Part shown: positions 1-11,799 of the stretch, in pieces
How the letters are laid out: the number at the start of each line of letters is the position of its first letter
How positions within the stretch are numbered: position 1 is the first letter of the stretch
Source of the DNA: Epiperipatus broadwayi
Lineage: Eukaryota > Onychophora > Udeonychophora > Euonychophora > Peripatidae
DNA: 64,000 bases
Assembly (NCBI GenBank): GCA_028023455.1
Contig: JAQFVV010012405.1
Span: 2,855,149 to 2,919,148 of the forward strand
Direction: 5' to 3'
Program-made: the position numbers and the translations under genes
Notes under the pieces: generated by a model
Told to the model about the DNA's origin: nothing
The model's database searches: none
The model's input: the letters and a program-made list of their open reading frames with translations, nothing else

Positions 1-3000
1 GCATGACAGCAGCATGCATATATCAAACAGTGGACATATGATTAATAATGGCAGTTGACAAGTTAGCACAATCATTCTTTCAATATCATAAACTTACAGA
101 TATAGTATATGTGAAGTTAAGCCAAACTGGTTTTGATTTTATTTTTGGTTATTGTGCATCCAGAAATTTTTTATTTTACTAAAATTTATGTGACTTCCAA
201 ATTTAGTTATGTGATTACATAAGCTCTGCTTTAGACCAAGGTATTTAGAGTTAAGATGGCTAGGAATTCTTAGTATGTTTATGTTGGGGTGGTGGTGGTG
301 GTTTTATTTTATGTTTGCTGCTATATTGCAAGTTTTAATTTGTGAATTATTGTTTGATTCAAACTAAGTGTTTTTGTATAGTCACTCCAAGTCAATTAAT
401 GGGTAAACTTTAAAATAAATAAAAGTGCAGCTGTTAAGTTATATATTTCTTGGGTTATGATTGACAATCTTTTTTAAAATATATTTTATCTGTTTTTTTT
501 TTTTAAATATGTAAAAAAAACCTCAAAACATTTGTTATATGTTAATATCATATAATGATCACTAATTTTTTTTTTTTGCGCGGGCGGGAAGGGGGGGGGT
601 ATATGTAGTGAAATATTTTCCTTTGTAAAATTGATAATTTGTGAATTGCAATAAATATTATATTAGTATTGTTTTTAGTCTAAATTTAAGTAAGTACAGT
701 TTCAAGTCTAAATGAGTTTTTTATGCCAATAGTCATTTCTCTCTTCTACTGTAGCAGTAAGATTGTGTGTTTGTGCAATTACAGCAATTTTACTTCTAAC
801 CTTTTTTTTCTTTTTTGTTTGAAACTTTTTATCCTTTATCTTTCTATCTTTTCTCCTCATGAAGTTCGAAAGGTCATTTTTGTTTTTTAATGGCTGCTGT
901 TACTGATTCGCAATTTATTATTTTTTTAAATACATATTGTTACAAGAATTGTTTTTATTTTCAAAAACATGAAACATTCTTAGAATAATTTTTTATTTAA
1001 TAATGATTAATGTTACAACCCAAACACAACCATTGCAAAGGCATAATATATACACAGAAGTTTTATATTTTGAATATTATATAGTATTTAGAGCTACCAA
1101 AGCCATACCCGAAAATGATTAATGATTATAAAATGCATACAATGTGTGAGATTAAACAATTTTTTTTTATTATTTATTACAATTTTTGGAAAATAATTTG
1201 TTTCCAAAACTAAGCATTTTCAACATGAATTGAAATTAATAATTTCTATTTAAAACACACAACTAGTATTTAGATGAGCAAATATTGTATTTGATATATG
1301 CAGTGGCCAGATTGTCCTAAGCCATCTAGCTATACACTCATTAAATTATGTTTTGGAAAATATATACAATCAATATTTTAAACTTAACAAAGAGTTTATT
1401 ATTCTGAATGTAATATTAGTAAATTGTTAGTACTTCAACAGCAGCTGCCTGGTTGTATTCATAGATTGGCTCATAGATACAAATAGAGAACCTTTTTGCA
1501 TTCTTCTACTATTGTACCACTTGTACATTTCTCACTCTTAATCTATGCATACACATTTTGTTATAATGTTGAATTATAACACTGCATTTTTGCTTTACTA
1601 TACTTTACTTTTACTCTGTTATCTTTTTGCTATAATGCAGGCATTGGTATTTTGCACCTTACTGCTCACACATACATTGTGCATTGTACTGTCCTCCCAT
1701 GTTTTTAGATAGTCATTATGGTCTTATGCGACCTAATTTGCATAAATAGTTTCATTACTATTTGCTTGAAAAATTAACATACTTAGGTTATTTTTGTATT
1801 TGCATAATTTTATTTATTGTGCATATTAATTTTTTCTAGAGTGAATTTTTAATGTCTTTTAATAGTGACTAATTTTATACACACACTCACACAACTTTAT
1901 TTTTCTTTATACAGTAGTGGTATACATTTTTAGTCAAATATAACGGTATGTTTGTAAAAGTTTATAATCAGACACTACTTGTCACTTGACAGAAAAAAAT
2001 CCTCCTGACAAATAGGAAAAAAATCCTTATGATAGCAAACATGTTGAATAATACAAACTTGCATAATTTAGGTGAAAATAATACAAAATAAAGAAACTAT
2101 AATTTGTTAATTGTTGCTGGTAATAATATTTAATTCTATTTTTAAAAAAGTAAGACTTCATTAGTTGGATTATTTTTTAATAAATTACACAAATTTGTAT
2201 TGTGCAATAAAAAATTATTAACAAATTATGGCTTTATCATTTTGTATCTTATATATAAAATCCCTATTTTCTCTATTGTTTGTTTTGGTGAATGTATGAA
2301 TGTTTATCTGATGTTACATATCAAATTCACAACCTCTACATTTATGCAAAGGAAGTAATTCTGCTCAGAAAAAAATCAGTACATGTGATTTTAATTTAAG
2401 AGGTATAGTATTTAAATCACAAAGAATATGTGATTACAGTGCATAAATTCATGTTTGAAATGTGATATTTGGTGAAGGGAAAAATAGATGCTATAGTACC
2501 ATATTTACATTTATTTTTGGTTAGTGTATAATTGAAGTTGAAACAATGGCATTTTAGACTGGTGTACAATTCTCACATTTAAAATCTTTTGTTTAATTAA
2601 CATTAAATCTTAAAAAAAATTGGTAAAGCAACCGATTAGAAAAAATCAACAGCCTTTACAAGGCTGGTTACATCTGGTTATCTTTATATTATTCAATAAT
2701 GAAATTGAAATGGAAATTAACTGGTACTCCGATTGAGATATTGTTCACTAATAGTCAAAGTAAATTCAAGAATGAAATCTATATATTAGTTTGCTCTATG
2801 TACATTGTAAATGCTCTAAAATCATGATTTACCTATTCAGAGGACCAAAGCAATGTTTTAGTTTTAACAACTGTCAAATACCAATGATGCAATGCATCAT
2901 TTTTTAATAAATTACACAAGTTTTTGTAGTTTGTACAAACAAAATTACATATTACATGTTCACATTATAATTTTTTTCATTAATTTATTTGCAAAAATTT

Positions 3001-3360
3001 TTTTAATTTTATTGATTAGTTATTTCAGTACAGTTTTGGGGGCTCTGCCTGGTATGTAATTCTCGATGCATAAATACTATGAATAACATTTTACTTATAC
3101 AATTGAACATTTCTGATATTATGAGAAATAGTGATTATTATTTTTACAGCACATTTATCAAATTTGATGCAAAATTAAGATTAAAGAGATAAAATTAGTT
3201 TTTAATGTTAAAAATCTTTTTGCTCATATACTATGGCATTAATACATTAAACATAATTAGATTCAGAAATTTGATCATTACATAATTTGTTTATTTTAGG
3301 ATAGATCAAAATATATATAAAAATAAGTACTGTCTAATGCTATACTAGTAATAATAATAA
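1..3360. other. AT-rich non-coding stretch, no gene seen
   Basis: No open frame or recognisable protein remnant was found on either strand. The stretch has many A and T homopolymers, a G-rich tract near 578-599, and a 21-bp identical direct repeat at 2172-2192 and 2899-2919 (core TTAATAAATTACACAA). This may be unique intergenic DNA or repeats too old to recognise. Confidence 0.6.
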
Positions 3361-3512
3361 AATAAAAAATTCATGTAATATTACAATACTAGCCAAAAAA
3401 ACTAAACTTGAAAAGATCTATTTGTTAATAGATGAAATCATGGTTGTGGAAGAATTTTAGTAAAGTTTAGTTTTTTTTGGCTAGTATTGTAATGTTATAT
3501 GAATTTTTTATT
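3361..3512. repeat. 152-bp hairpin element, related to the PLE 3' tail at 40075-40172
   Basis: Two arms of about 48 bp (3361-3409 and 3463-3512) are nearly perfect reverse complements. Both contain CAATACTAGCC or its complement GGCTAGTATTG. The loop is about 53 nt. The loop and right arm align over about 100 bp with 40075-40172, which lies just downstream of a Penelope-like element's GIY-YIG domain. The left arm therefore looks like an inverted copy of the same 3' sequence. It could be a PLE terminal structure or an independent small foldback element. Confidence 0.8.
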
Positions 3513-5129
3513 TGATCAAAATATATATATTTAAGGATAATCCACTTCAGATCCTAAGCTTCCATAAAGTTACTGTCAAACATAACCATTAAAAGAGAAA
3601 AAAATATATACAAAAGCAAAAATACAAGTGTAAAAATATATATGGGATTAATTTCTGTATATATTTCAGTTTTAAACTTTATATTATAAATGAAAAATTG
3701 AAAGTTTAATTTTAATGAAACTAAAATCTGACTTTTAAAAATGTAAAATAAAAAACATTAATGTATCCATAAAAAGTCAAAGATCATTGATCTACTTAAT
3801 TCCATGTTCAAACTTTCTGTTGTCTCACTTTGACATTATTTCATTCTTTATATCTGTTAATTTCTGCAGCAAATATTAATCTAGCAAAATTGAAGCACAG
3901 ATTTTAGAATTTAATTTTGCTTATAAATGGTATCAAGTCTGAAATAAAGTTTGTTGCAAAATAAACTATTTAATATTGTTATTAAAAATAATTGTAGATG
4001 ATTAAAATATTAAAAAAAAAATTAAAACAATAAATTTATCCAAAGAAATTAAAAAAAGGATTATCTGTAAATTTTGTTGGTTTTCTGTGACATAAACACG
4101 ATTCAATTATAAAAATAAAATATATTTTATATTTATTATTAAAAACATCTTTCAAAAGAAAAATAATATAAGTTTAATAAAAAAAAAAACTCTTTATAAT
4201 TATTCTTTATGCTTTACTAATATGGCATAATAAATAACTCTAATTTGAGCAAGCTTCTATGTTAGAGCTCTCTTATCTGTTGATATTTCCTAAAATCTAG
4301 GGGTAAAACAAAATTATAGATTTGCTGTTGTTCAAATGGAGCAATTTCTCTATAAAATTCTAATGTAAACATCAGTTTACAGGTCATTATGTTGACCTAA
4401 GTGACTTCAGTATGTACAATATAAATAATAGCACTGCCAACCAAGTTAACTAATTTTTCATATAGAAAGAGTTAAATTAATTTTCTAACATTATCTACTA
4501 TATGGCTAAAATTATGATTTGTTCAGAAGAGAATAATTAAAAAATATATGTACAGTATTTTCATTGCTAAAGTTACAAATAAATAAATAATTGTGCAGAA
4601 GGAAATTAACCTCTGATCATGCACTGTTTTATAACTATTATTGCAAAACATGCCATGAAATTTGATACTCTATTCAAAGCTCAAAGGTCTTGAACTGTTA
4701 GAGCACATATGTCATCATGCTATATCAGATATTTATTGTAGCAATTGCTTTGATTTTATAAATCTTAGTATGGAAAAGGGTTTAATATATAATTTGTTCA
4801 TTCTTTGAAAATATGCTGTAGCAGACTTTGCTGTAAAGGCTGACAAAGAAATCTAGACCATAATGTTATGTACAATAAGTTTATAAATTCTAGGTATATA
4901 TTTAAATCTGAATATGTCAGCAAGAAAAAAATCTTCAATGTCTTGCATAAAATTGCATCTTTGTTTACATTGCTTTATAGATTATGTAAGTTGCATAACT
5001 AGGATGATCATATATAGCCTGATTTAACTTTTAAAAGACTCTGATAGAATATCTTTCCTAAGAAATTTTATAATTCAGCATTATCATCACAAAGCCCATG
5101 TCATCAACAATAAAACATATACTGACTTT
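3513..5129. other. AT-rich non-coding stretch, no gene seen
   Basis: No coding signal or recognised repeat was found. The sequence is dominated by A and T runs and short TA tracts. Confidence 0.55.
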
Positions 5130-5200
5130 AAACAAGGCAAAACTCTCTCCATACAGTAGTGCCACCCTGTCTTGTTTAATAACAATTATGTGCTAGTATG
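5130..5200. repeat. Foldback family A, internally deleted copy
   Basis: This 70-bp block joins the two ends of the family seen at 19263-19820. The left end has GGCAAAACTCTCTCCATACAG and the right end has TTTAATAACAATTATGTGC, with almost nothing between. It is most simply a deletion derivative of the palindromic element. It has no coding capacity. Confidence 0.65.
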
Positions 5201-7515
5201 AGATTGTGATCATGTGATGTTTAGTGATATACTGACTTTTTTGGAGGTATTTTATGGCCTTTTTATTTACTCAATATAGTTAAAGAATGATGTTTCTTTA
5301 TTTTTTCTGATATCAGTTTGTATCCCTAAAAATTATCTTTTTGCTTTTAAAATGATTTGTGTTATCTGACATTCATTTGTTATATGTGTAACGGAATATA
5401 ATATCCCGTCACATTATTTTAAAATGAAAATAAAAAGATCGTAAATAAAATTGATTTATTAAAAAGAAAAAAACTTATTTTTTAAAAACTGAAAAGTAAA
5501 AGTTGTTTAATATATATATTGTCGCGCAGATGGAAAACTTAAAACTATTTTAAGAAAAAGTATTTAAAAGTATTTTTGTTGTAAAAAAAAAAAGTAAAAT
5601 ATAAAGATTGATATTTTAAAAATAGAAATAATGTTGATTTCTATAATCTTAGAAAATGGAAATGATTGTCTTATTAATTAAATGATTGTTCAAAAGCAAA
5701 CTAGCCCTTGAGGCATTTAAAATAAATTAAATGGTCAGATAAGAGAATACAAAGAAATTAAATGACCAATGCAAGCACGAAAATGACAGCATGGACCATA
5801 ACTGAAACATGAGAGTATTAGTGACGTCTTGCTCGTTGAATCCCAAGATCTGATGATAAAAAGCCAAGAAAAATATAAAAGCAAAATGATTATTATAATT
5901 GTTATCTTAGAGCTGACTATGAATATATTGTTATAACTAGCTATATTGTAGATTTTCACGACATGGAAGTCTGCAATAAATTTAATTTTCCGGACAACCA
6001 GCTGAGGTCTATTGATGACAGTTCCTGACCAAATGCATGGCAAGTAGCAGTTTCATTTCAAAAAAGGACAAAATCTATGAAAGTGATCATGAAGATGGAC
6101 TCCTAAATCTACTCAATCTGTAAAGTATAAACTCTTGTGTCTATCTAATAAGAACTTTCCTAAAATTGCAATTCATTAATAGCTGAAAATAAGAACTCTT
6201 ATCTGACTTAAAAATGCAAATTCAATTGTTAATATTTTTTTTATGCAGATGTTTTAGCAATCATTTCCATTTCATTTTTTTTTTGTGTGTATTATGTTTT
6301 AACTAAAATGTATTAAATTTAAAGTTGGGTGTAGGTAGCTGCATGGATAAAGATTAATAACTGTTTAAATTCGTTTATGTTTAGTTTAAGGGATTTTAAT
6401 TTCAAGCTATTTGTTTTGTAGTTAGGGCAATGCTTGTGGAGGGATATATGGGTGTTTATATTAATGTAATGTGAAGTGTGTTTAGCATACAGGGCAATGT
6501 GCCCAACTGAATGCATGACCCCAAAGAGGCAGTCATATCATTGCAATGGTCACAGACATATTTCCTGCACCATTGACCCCTTCTAGCTCTGGAGGGATTA
6601 TAAGTCGGCAGAAGACCGCTCTCCCCATGCGTAGCACTCTTTAAAAAATTATATACACGATTCCTTAGTCAGACAGATGCACATTCCTGTTCTAGACATG
6701 GATCATTTCCTTCAAATAATATCACGCTGTCAGATGCATATTACTGTTGGCGTGGTTTTATGCTAGCATCTTCATATTGCATTAATTGCGACTATATATC
6801 TGGAAGCAGGCATTGGGTTGGCTTGGAACTTTTAGTCTGAGATTGAATGAATATTTTGATAAGTTTTAAGGAGAAGAAAAATCTATGTAGCCTATCTATA
6901 CTCAATACGCTAAAGTAAAATATAATTTAAATATCCATCTGTGTGGTCTATTTAAAATAGTAATTTAAATTTAAAAAAATTAATGTTAAAATCTAAAATA
7001 AATTTATTCCTCAATTTTAAATGTGCGTTAATAAAATCTATTTGTGTGTTAATTACTGGCAGTGGCTTCTTTTATTTTATTGTTTTAAATATTAATATAT
7101 TTTGAGAATCTAAATCTATTAAAACTTATAAAAATGTTTAAATCTCTGCTACTCTATGAGCTAGTGACATTGGGCAAACGGTCAGAATAATATATATAAA
7201 AATTTTTTTTGAATATTAACTTATGTATCTGCCTACTTTATAAATTTTTCTAGGTTCAAATGCCTAGATGGCGCCCTTGTAGTGCGGATACGTTAAGACC
7301 CATTCAGTGACCATTAAATATGAGATGTTGTACAATAACCTTTTAAACAGGATCAGATATATAAATTAATTTCTTTTATCTTTAGATTTTTAATTTGTGT
7401 TCCATACTAATTAATATGATACAATCAGAATTTTTATGGATCCTTTTTTAGTTTTGATACTTTTTTTGTGAAATGTCATGAAGTTTTTTTTAAAACAGTA
7501 ACATTTTTTTTTTTT
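5201..7515. other. Non-coding stretch, no recognised element
   Basis: A 102-codon frame on the minus strand (5735-6043) has no recognisable motif and its composition follows the local base content, so it is not annotated as a gene. About 6490-6850 is less AT-rich than its surroundings and could be a relic of an unrecognised repeat. Confidence 0.5.
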
Positions 7516-7830
7516 ACAATAGTGCCATTTAGTGCAATCTCTAGTAATCAATAGATGTTAAAAAATTATGCATCATAATCCCTGTTCAGTGCTTTTTCAG
7601 GCAGTATATCCAGACTGTAAAAGACCCAGAAAGAGACCACATGTTAGATGGATGGATGAAATAAGAAAGTATGCAGGGGTGATGTGGAGAAGAGAATCTA
7701 AAGATCGGCAAAGATGAATTGAACTTGGAGAGACCTTCATCCTGCAGTAGATTGATAATGATTGATGATGAAGATGATACCAAGACTAGTTTCTGCTTAT
7801 CACTTTCATCAGTGAGAATTCTTGTGTCTG
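7516..7830. mobile_element. Foldback family A copy split by an RTE insertion
   Basis: Bases 7516-7589 match the family terminus in the orientation AGTGCCATT, then GTAATCAATAGATG. Bases 7780-7830 continue the same family (CCAAGACTAGTTTCTGCTTA, then ATCAGTGAG), matching the reverse complement of 19660-19760. The two parts are separated by an RTE 3' fragment. The foldback copy was therefore present before the RTE inserted. Confidence 0.65.
7590..7779 (+). mobile_element. RTE-like LINE, 3' end fragment
   Basis: The + strand encodes the C-terminal tail of an RTE-clade ORF2-type protein. It reads roughly KRPRKRPHVRWMDEIRKYAG, then MWRRESKDR and ELGETFILQ, with frame breaks. The fragment ends in a GATGATGAAGATGAT tail, matching the short simple-repeat tails typical of RTE elements. 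It matches the 3' ends at 11800, 15990 and 32096. Severe 5' truncation is normal for LINEs. It cannot be functional. Confidence 0.85.
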
Positions 7831-9359
7831 GAAGCAAATCTGTGAAACTTTTTTCACTATTTTGTTAACAATCTGTATAAGCATATAGAAAAAAAATAGT
7901 CATGTAAAAGTTTTTTTTAGCCTTACTATGTAACAAGAATGTTGAGGCTAATCTGATTTTATTTCTCATTATGGAAGGTTTCTTTTACATCTAGCTGATT
8001 TTTTCCAAAATAAACTGTTTTCTTTTTTTTTTGTAGCACAATTTTTTTCTGTATTTCTTTCATTTTTATTTGAGCATTGCTTAATAAATTCTTTTGCATA
8101 ATTTCTTTACAATTTATTAAGGCTATGAATTAAGTTAGTCATTTAAAAATTACAAATGTACTAAGTCTTATTAAAAATATTTTCATAATTTCTTTTCATT
8201 TTTTAACTACTTTACATAGTTCAAAATATGATTAATACAAACTTTAGCAAATGCTATATTACAAACGTTGTATAAAAATCCATTTTCACTTTATATTTAA
8301 AAAATAGTTTGAAAACCAATATTAATCTTTTTTATTTATATCAAATTTAAAAATTTTGATCAGTACAATGTCCCAATTGTGCTGAGTGTATTACTAATTA
8401 AACTTTTAATTCGTATTTTTGGAATTAATTTAATTTGAATTAATTTATTAATTACTAGACTATATGGCGTTATTACGGTTGAACAAAAACTAAAATTAAT
8501 GCGGTAACATCAAATATTTTTTAACATTAAATATAGCAATTTTAATATAATAGTTCTGTGGCTTCTTTCTATTTGTATATATAAAATATGACTAAATGCT
8601 TAGTCAAGTAGGAATTCAAACTAATTAAATATAGAAAATAAAGTATTTCTATTTGTAATTTACATACGGAATCCGAACAATAGAGTTTTGTAGACGTAGA
8701 TCGTCATATATATTACTTGTGTTTACTAAACAATAAACAATTGAATCAATAGTGTTTTTAAATAATATCTTGTCAATTGATGGATACTAGTGGAAGCTCC
8801 TCTAATAACTTTAGAAGCTATTAATTCTTGAATTTGAACTCTCGATAATAGTCGTTCTCTTACAGTTAATTTTAGAAATACAAAACACCCACAGAAATTA
8901 TTTCAAGAGAGAATAAATCAATGAAGATGTACTCTTACCTCTTCTGGACTCCCTGCTTTCCACAAATACTAAACGCAGCTTAGGTCATATTACTTATTAT
9001 CTGAATTTTATTACTTTTTAAGATTTTGTACTAGTTATGTTTCAAAGATAATAATAAACTAGTAACTACAATCAATATATTTATTTTATTAGCTTTGTAA
9101 AACAGATTTTTCTCCAAATTCTATAACTAATCAAATTTTTAAATAAATTTCATTTCAACAAAAAATTTTATTAGTAATAAATAGTGATTACATTTTGATA
9201 ATGGATAAGTTAATGAATAAATTGTACAATAATATTATAAAAAGTTCTGATTAACATATGGCTAGAATATGTTAGTTAGTAGTTGTTATACACTTATGTG
9301 GTTAGGTATAATGAAGGGTTTGTGTAGAATATGAGAAACTGAGAACTTGATGAATGTTA

Positions 9360-9390
<31 letters not shown>

Positions 9391-10304
9391 TTTTTAAATA
9401 AATTTGTTTATTTATATTAACTATGTTATAAAATTTTTAAATTTAATTTCAGTATTTAGCTATATTATCTTGTGTTTTTTTTTTTTTTTACTAATATAGC
9501 TTCGGTCATAGTAATATTTTAACTTATGCTAATTTTTGTTTTGAAAATGAAGCTGTAACATATTTTGAGTCTGTTTATTTTATAAGTGCGAATAAACCAA
9601 AGCAATAACGGTTATGAAAGGCACTGTTATTGTTTCAATTTCTATTAAATGTTTTGCCTTTTATCAGCTAGTTTTAAATTTTATTAGATTACTTAAATTT
9701 AAGAATGGTATTTTGTAGAATGAACAGATGAAAATTATTAAATCTTATTACACCCTTCTTTTTAATTTAACGTTTTGAATGATTTACACTAAGGTAGTTA
9801 ACAGCATGAACTTCACAGGCCATCAAAATAAAAAGCTCTTAATTTGTAAATGAATAAAATGTAATTACTTTAAGCTCATGAATATATTTACATGTTAAAG
9901 CATTACAAATGATTCCCCACTAAGGATTTTTCCCCTTCTTTTTCTTTTTAATATTGTTCATTTTTTTAATGGTAGTCTGCAGAATAATATATATATTATT
10001 TTACAGACTATCAATTTTATTAGTACACATATATATATATAAGATAAAAATAAACGCTGGGGTCCCTTATCAACCTGTACAAATTATATATATATTTAAA
10101 AATTAGTACATCAATATCTATCTAAATCTGATTCGCCTCCTAATAAAAAATAGTTTGATATTCTTTAAGATATACAGTTATAAAACAATACCTTGCAACC
10201 ATATAGTTCAAAGTTGTATGTTAAAAATTATTAGAAATAAATTAAATAAAAAATCTTAGAGAAAAACAGAACAAAACAACTATAAAAAGTCGTAATGACT
10301 ACTT
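7831..10304. other. AT-rich non-coding stretch, no gene seen
   Basis: No coding remnant was found. Long T tracts lie at 9367-9385 and 9477-9490. A segment of about 50 bp at 10040-10085 with higher GC sits between two short TA tracts (10029-10040 and 10086-10095). Confidence 0.55.
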
Positions 10305-11480
10305 TAATTATTCCAGCATTTGAAAACAAAGGGAACAGACAAGATTGCAGTAATTATCACGGAATATCATTAATATCTACTACAGCGTAGGATACTTTCA
10401 AAAAATTTGCTGAATAGATTTTGCTTCTAGTTAATAGATGAATATTTACTAGAGACGCGGTGTAATTTTAAATAACAGACTTAAGAAAAGTGTCAGGAAC
10501 AAAAGAGTGATTTGTATATTGCTTTTATTGATTAGATCAAAGCATTTGACTCAATTAATAGGACAAATGTATGAAATAGTTTGAAATTATTTGGTTGTCC
10601 ATTAAAATTTATTCATATTTTGCAGTTTCTATATTATGGAATGAAAGGAAATGTTACTACAGTTGCAAAATCTAAGGTAATTGAAATGAAAACTGGTGCT
10701 AAACAAGAATTTGTTCTTGCTTAATATTGTTTTCAATTTTTATGATAATAGTATTTGGAATTGTTTTTAGACAGTTTAATCATAAATGAATCAAGGTATG
10801 ATAAAGATTTAATAGTGGAATTTTAATTTGAATTGATTAAAAGCAAAAGCAAGAACTTCAGCTTCTTTGATTCTGGATGTACCCAATGCTGATAATTATG
10901 CTATTTTTGCCAGTTCAGAAAGTGATTTACAGAATATTCTTAGATTTAGGCATATTAATTAATCTTAAAAAAAAAACTAAAGTTCTTTCTTTATTGGCCA
11001 GTGAGGGAAGAAAAATCCTCAGCAAACTTGAGAATATAAACCATTTAAATGTCTTAGTAGTTTTATAAGTAGAAAAGTGAACTTGAATATTGAGTTACAA
11101 CATAGATTCCAATGTGCTGCTATTGCTTTTAACAAGTTAAAAAGGAAACAACTTCTGTAACTAAATTACCTATAAAGGACATGGTCATCCTGTTGACACA
11201 ATATAAAGGCATTAAAAAGTTTTATTTATAGACGCTCTGTAAAAGTTAAAAGTACAATGGCAAGATCATAAAATCAATTAATGGGTTTTTCAGTTAGCTG
11301 GATGTATATACTATTGAGTCCATTATTGTAAAATCATATTTTCATTGCATTCAAAATGTAAAATGAATGAGAAAGTATGATATTTTAAGGTGAACTTGAG
11401 AATATTTGTGGGAGAGTAGATTGCATTTATGTTATAAGATTATCTCAAAGACATTGTACAGAAGTGAACTGTTAATTGTT
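10305..11480 (+). pseudogene. LINE reverse transcriptase relic (non-RTE clade)
   Basis: This is the decayed 3' half of a non-LTR retrotransposon ORF2. Reading across frames gives FENKGNRQDCSNYHGISL (RT block 1, 10318 on), IDQIKAFDSIN (motif A, about 10530), FGCPLKFIHILQFL (about 10590), YGMKGNVTTV, and KTGAKQEFVLA in place of the usual GVKQGCVLAP. It continues with ADNYAIFASSESDLQN where FADD is expected, so the catalytic Asp-Asp is lost. Then come INHLNV, SFISRKVNLNIELQHRFQCA and a C-terminal GELE block near 11395. Stops and frameshifts are frequent. The 5' part (endonuclease) is absent. The RT blocks resemble elements often labelled jockey-like in invertebrate genomes; I cannot fix the clade. 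Confidence 0.88.
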
Positions 11481-11799
11481 ATACATTGGGTATATATGGC
11501 AACAAATAGTGTACATTAGAAAGCTATAATTAGACTTGATATTGAAATAATTTGGGGAAAAAAACGTTTTCTGCTGAAGACATTAAAATCCAACATTATA
11601 AAATATAAAATAAACAAACAAAAAAAAAGCCCCTGTATGTTATATATGTAGATATATTTGTGTTTCACAGATTGGTTTGTATAGTCATCACCAAACTCAT
11701 TTGTAGATTTTTTTTTCTTTCTCTTCTTTTTTTTTTTTTTTGGAATTGGAATGGCCATACTCATTTATGAATGACCATTTATTATTATTTGAAACAAAT
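11481..11799. other. Spacer between two LINE relics
   Basis: AT-rich with a T/C-rich run at 11708-11742. A frame of 82 codons on the minus strand reads through this homopurine run into lysine-rich sequence and has no support as a gene. Confidence 0.5.

Noticed and set aside
5735-6043. 102-codon minus-strand frame, longest in the window
   Set aside because: It has no recognisable motif, no homologue within the window and Ile/Ser-rich content expected from AT-rich DNA. A frame of this length is not surprising in 64 kb.
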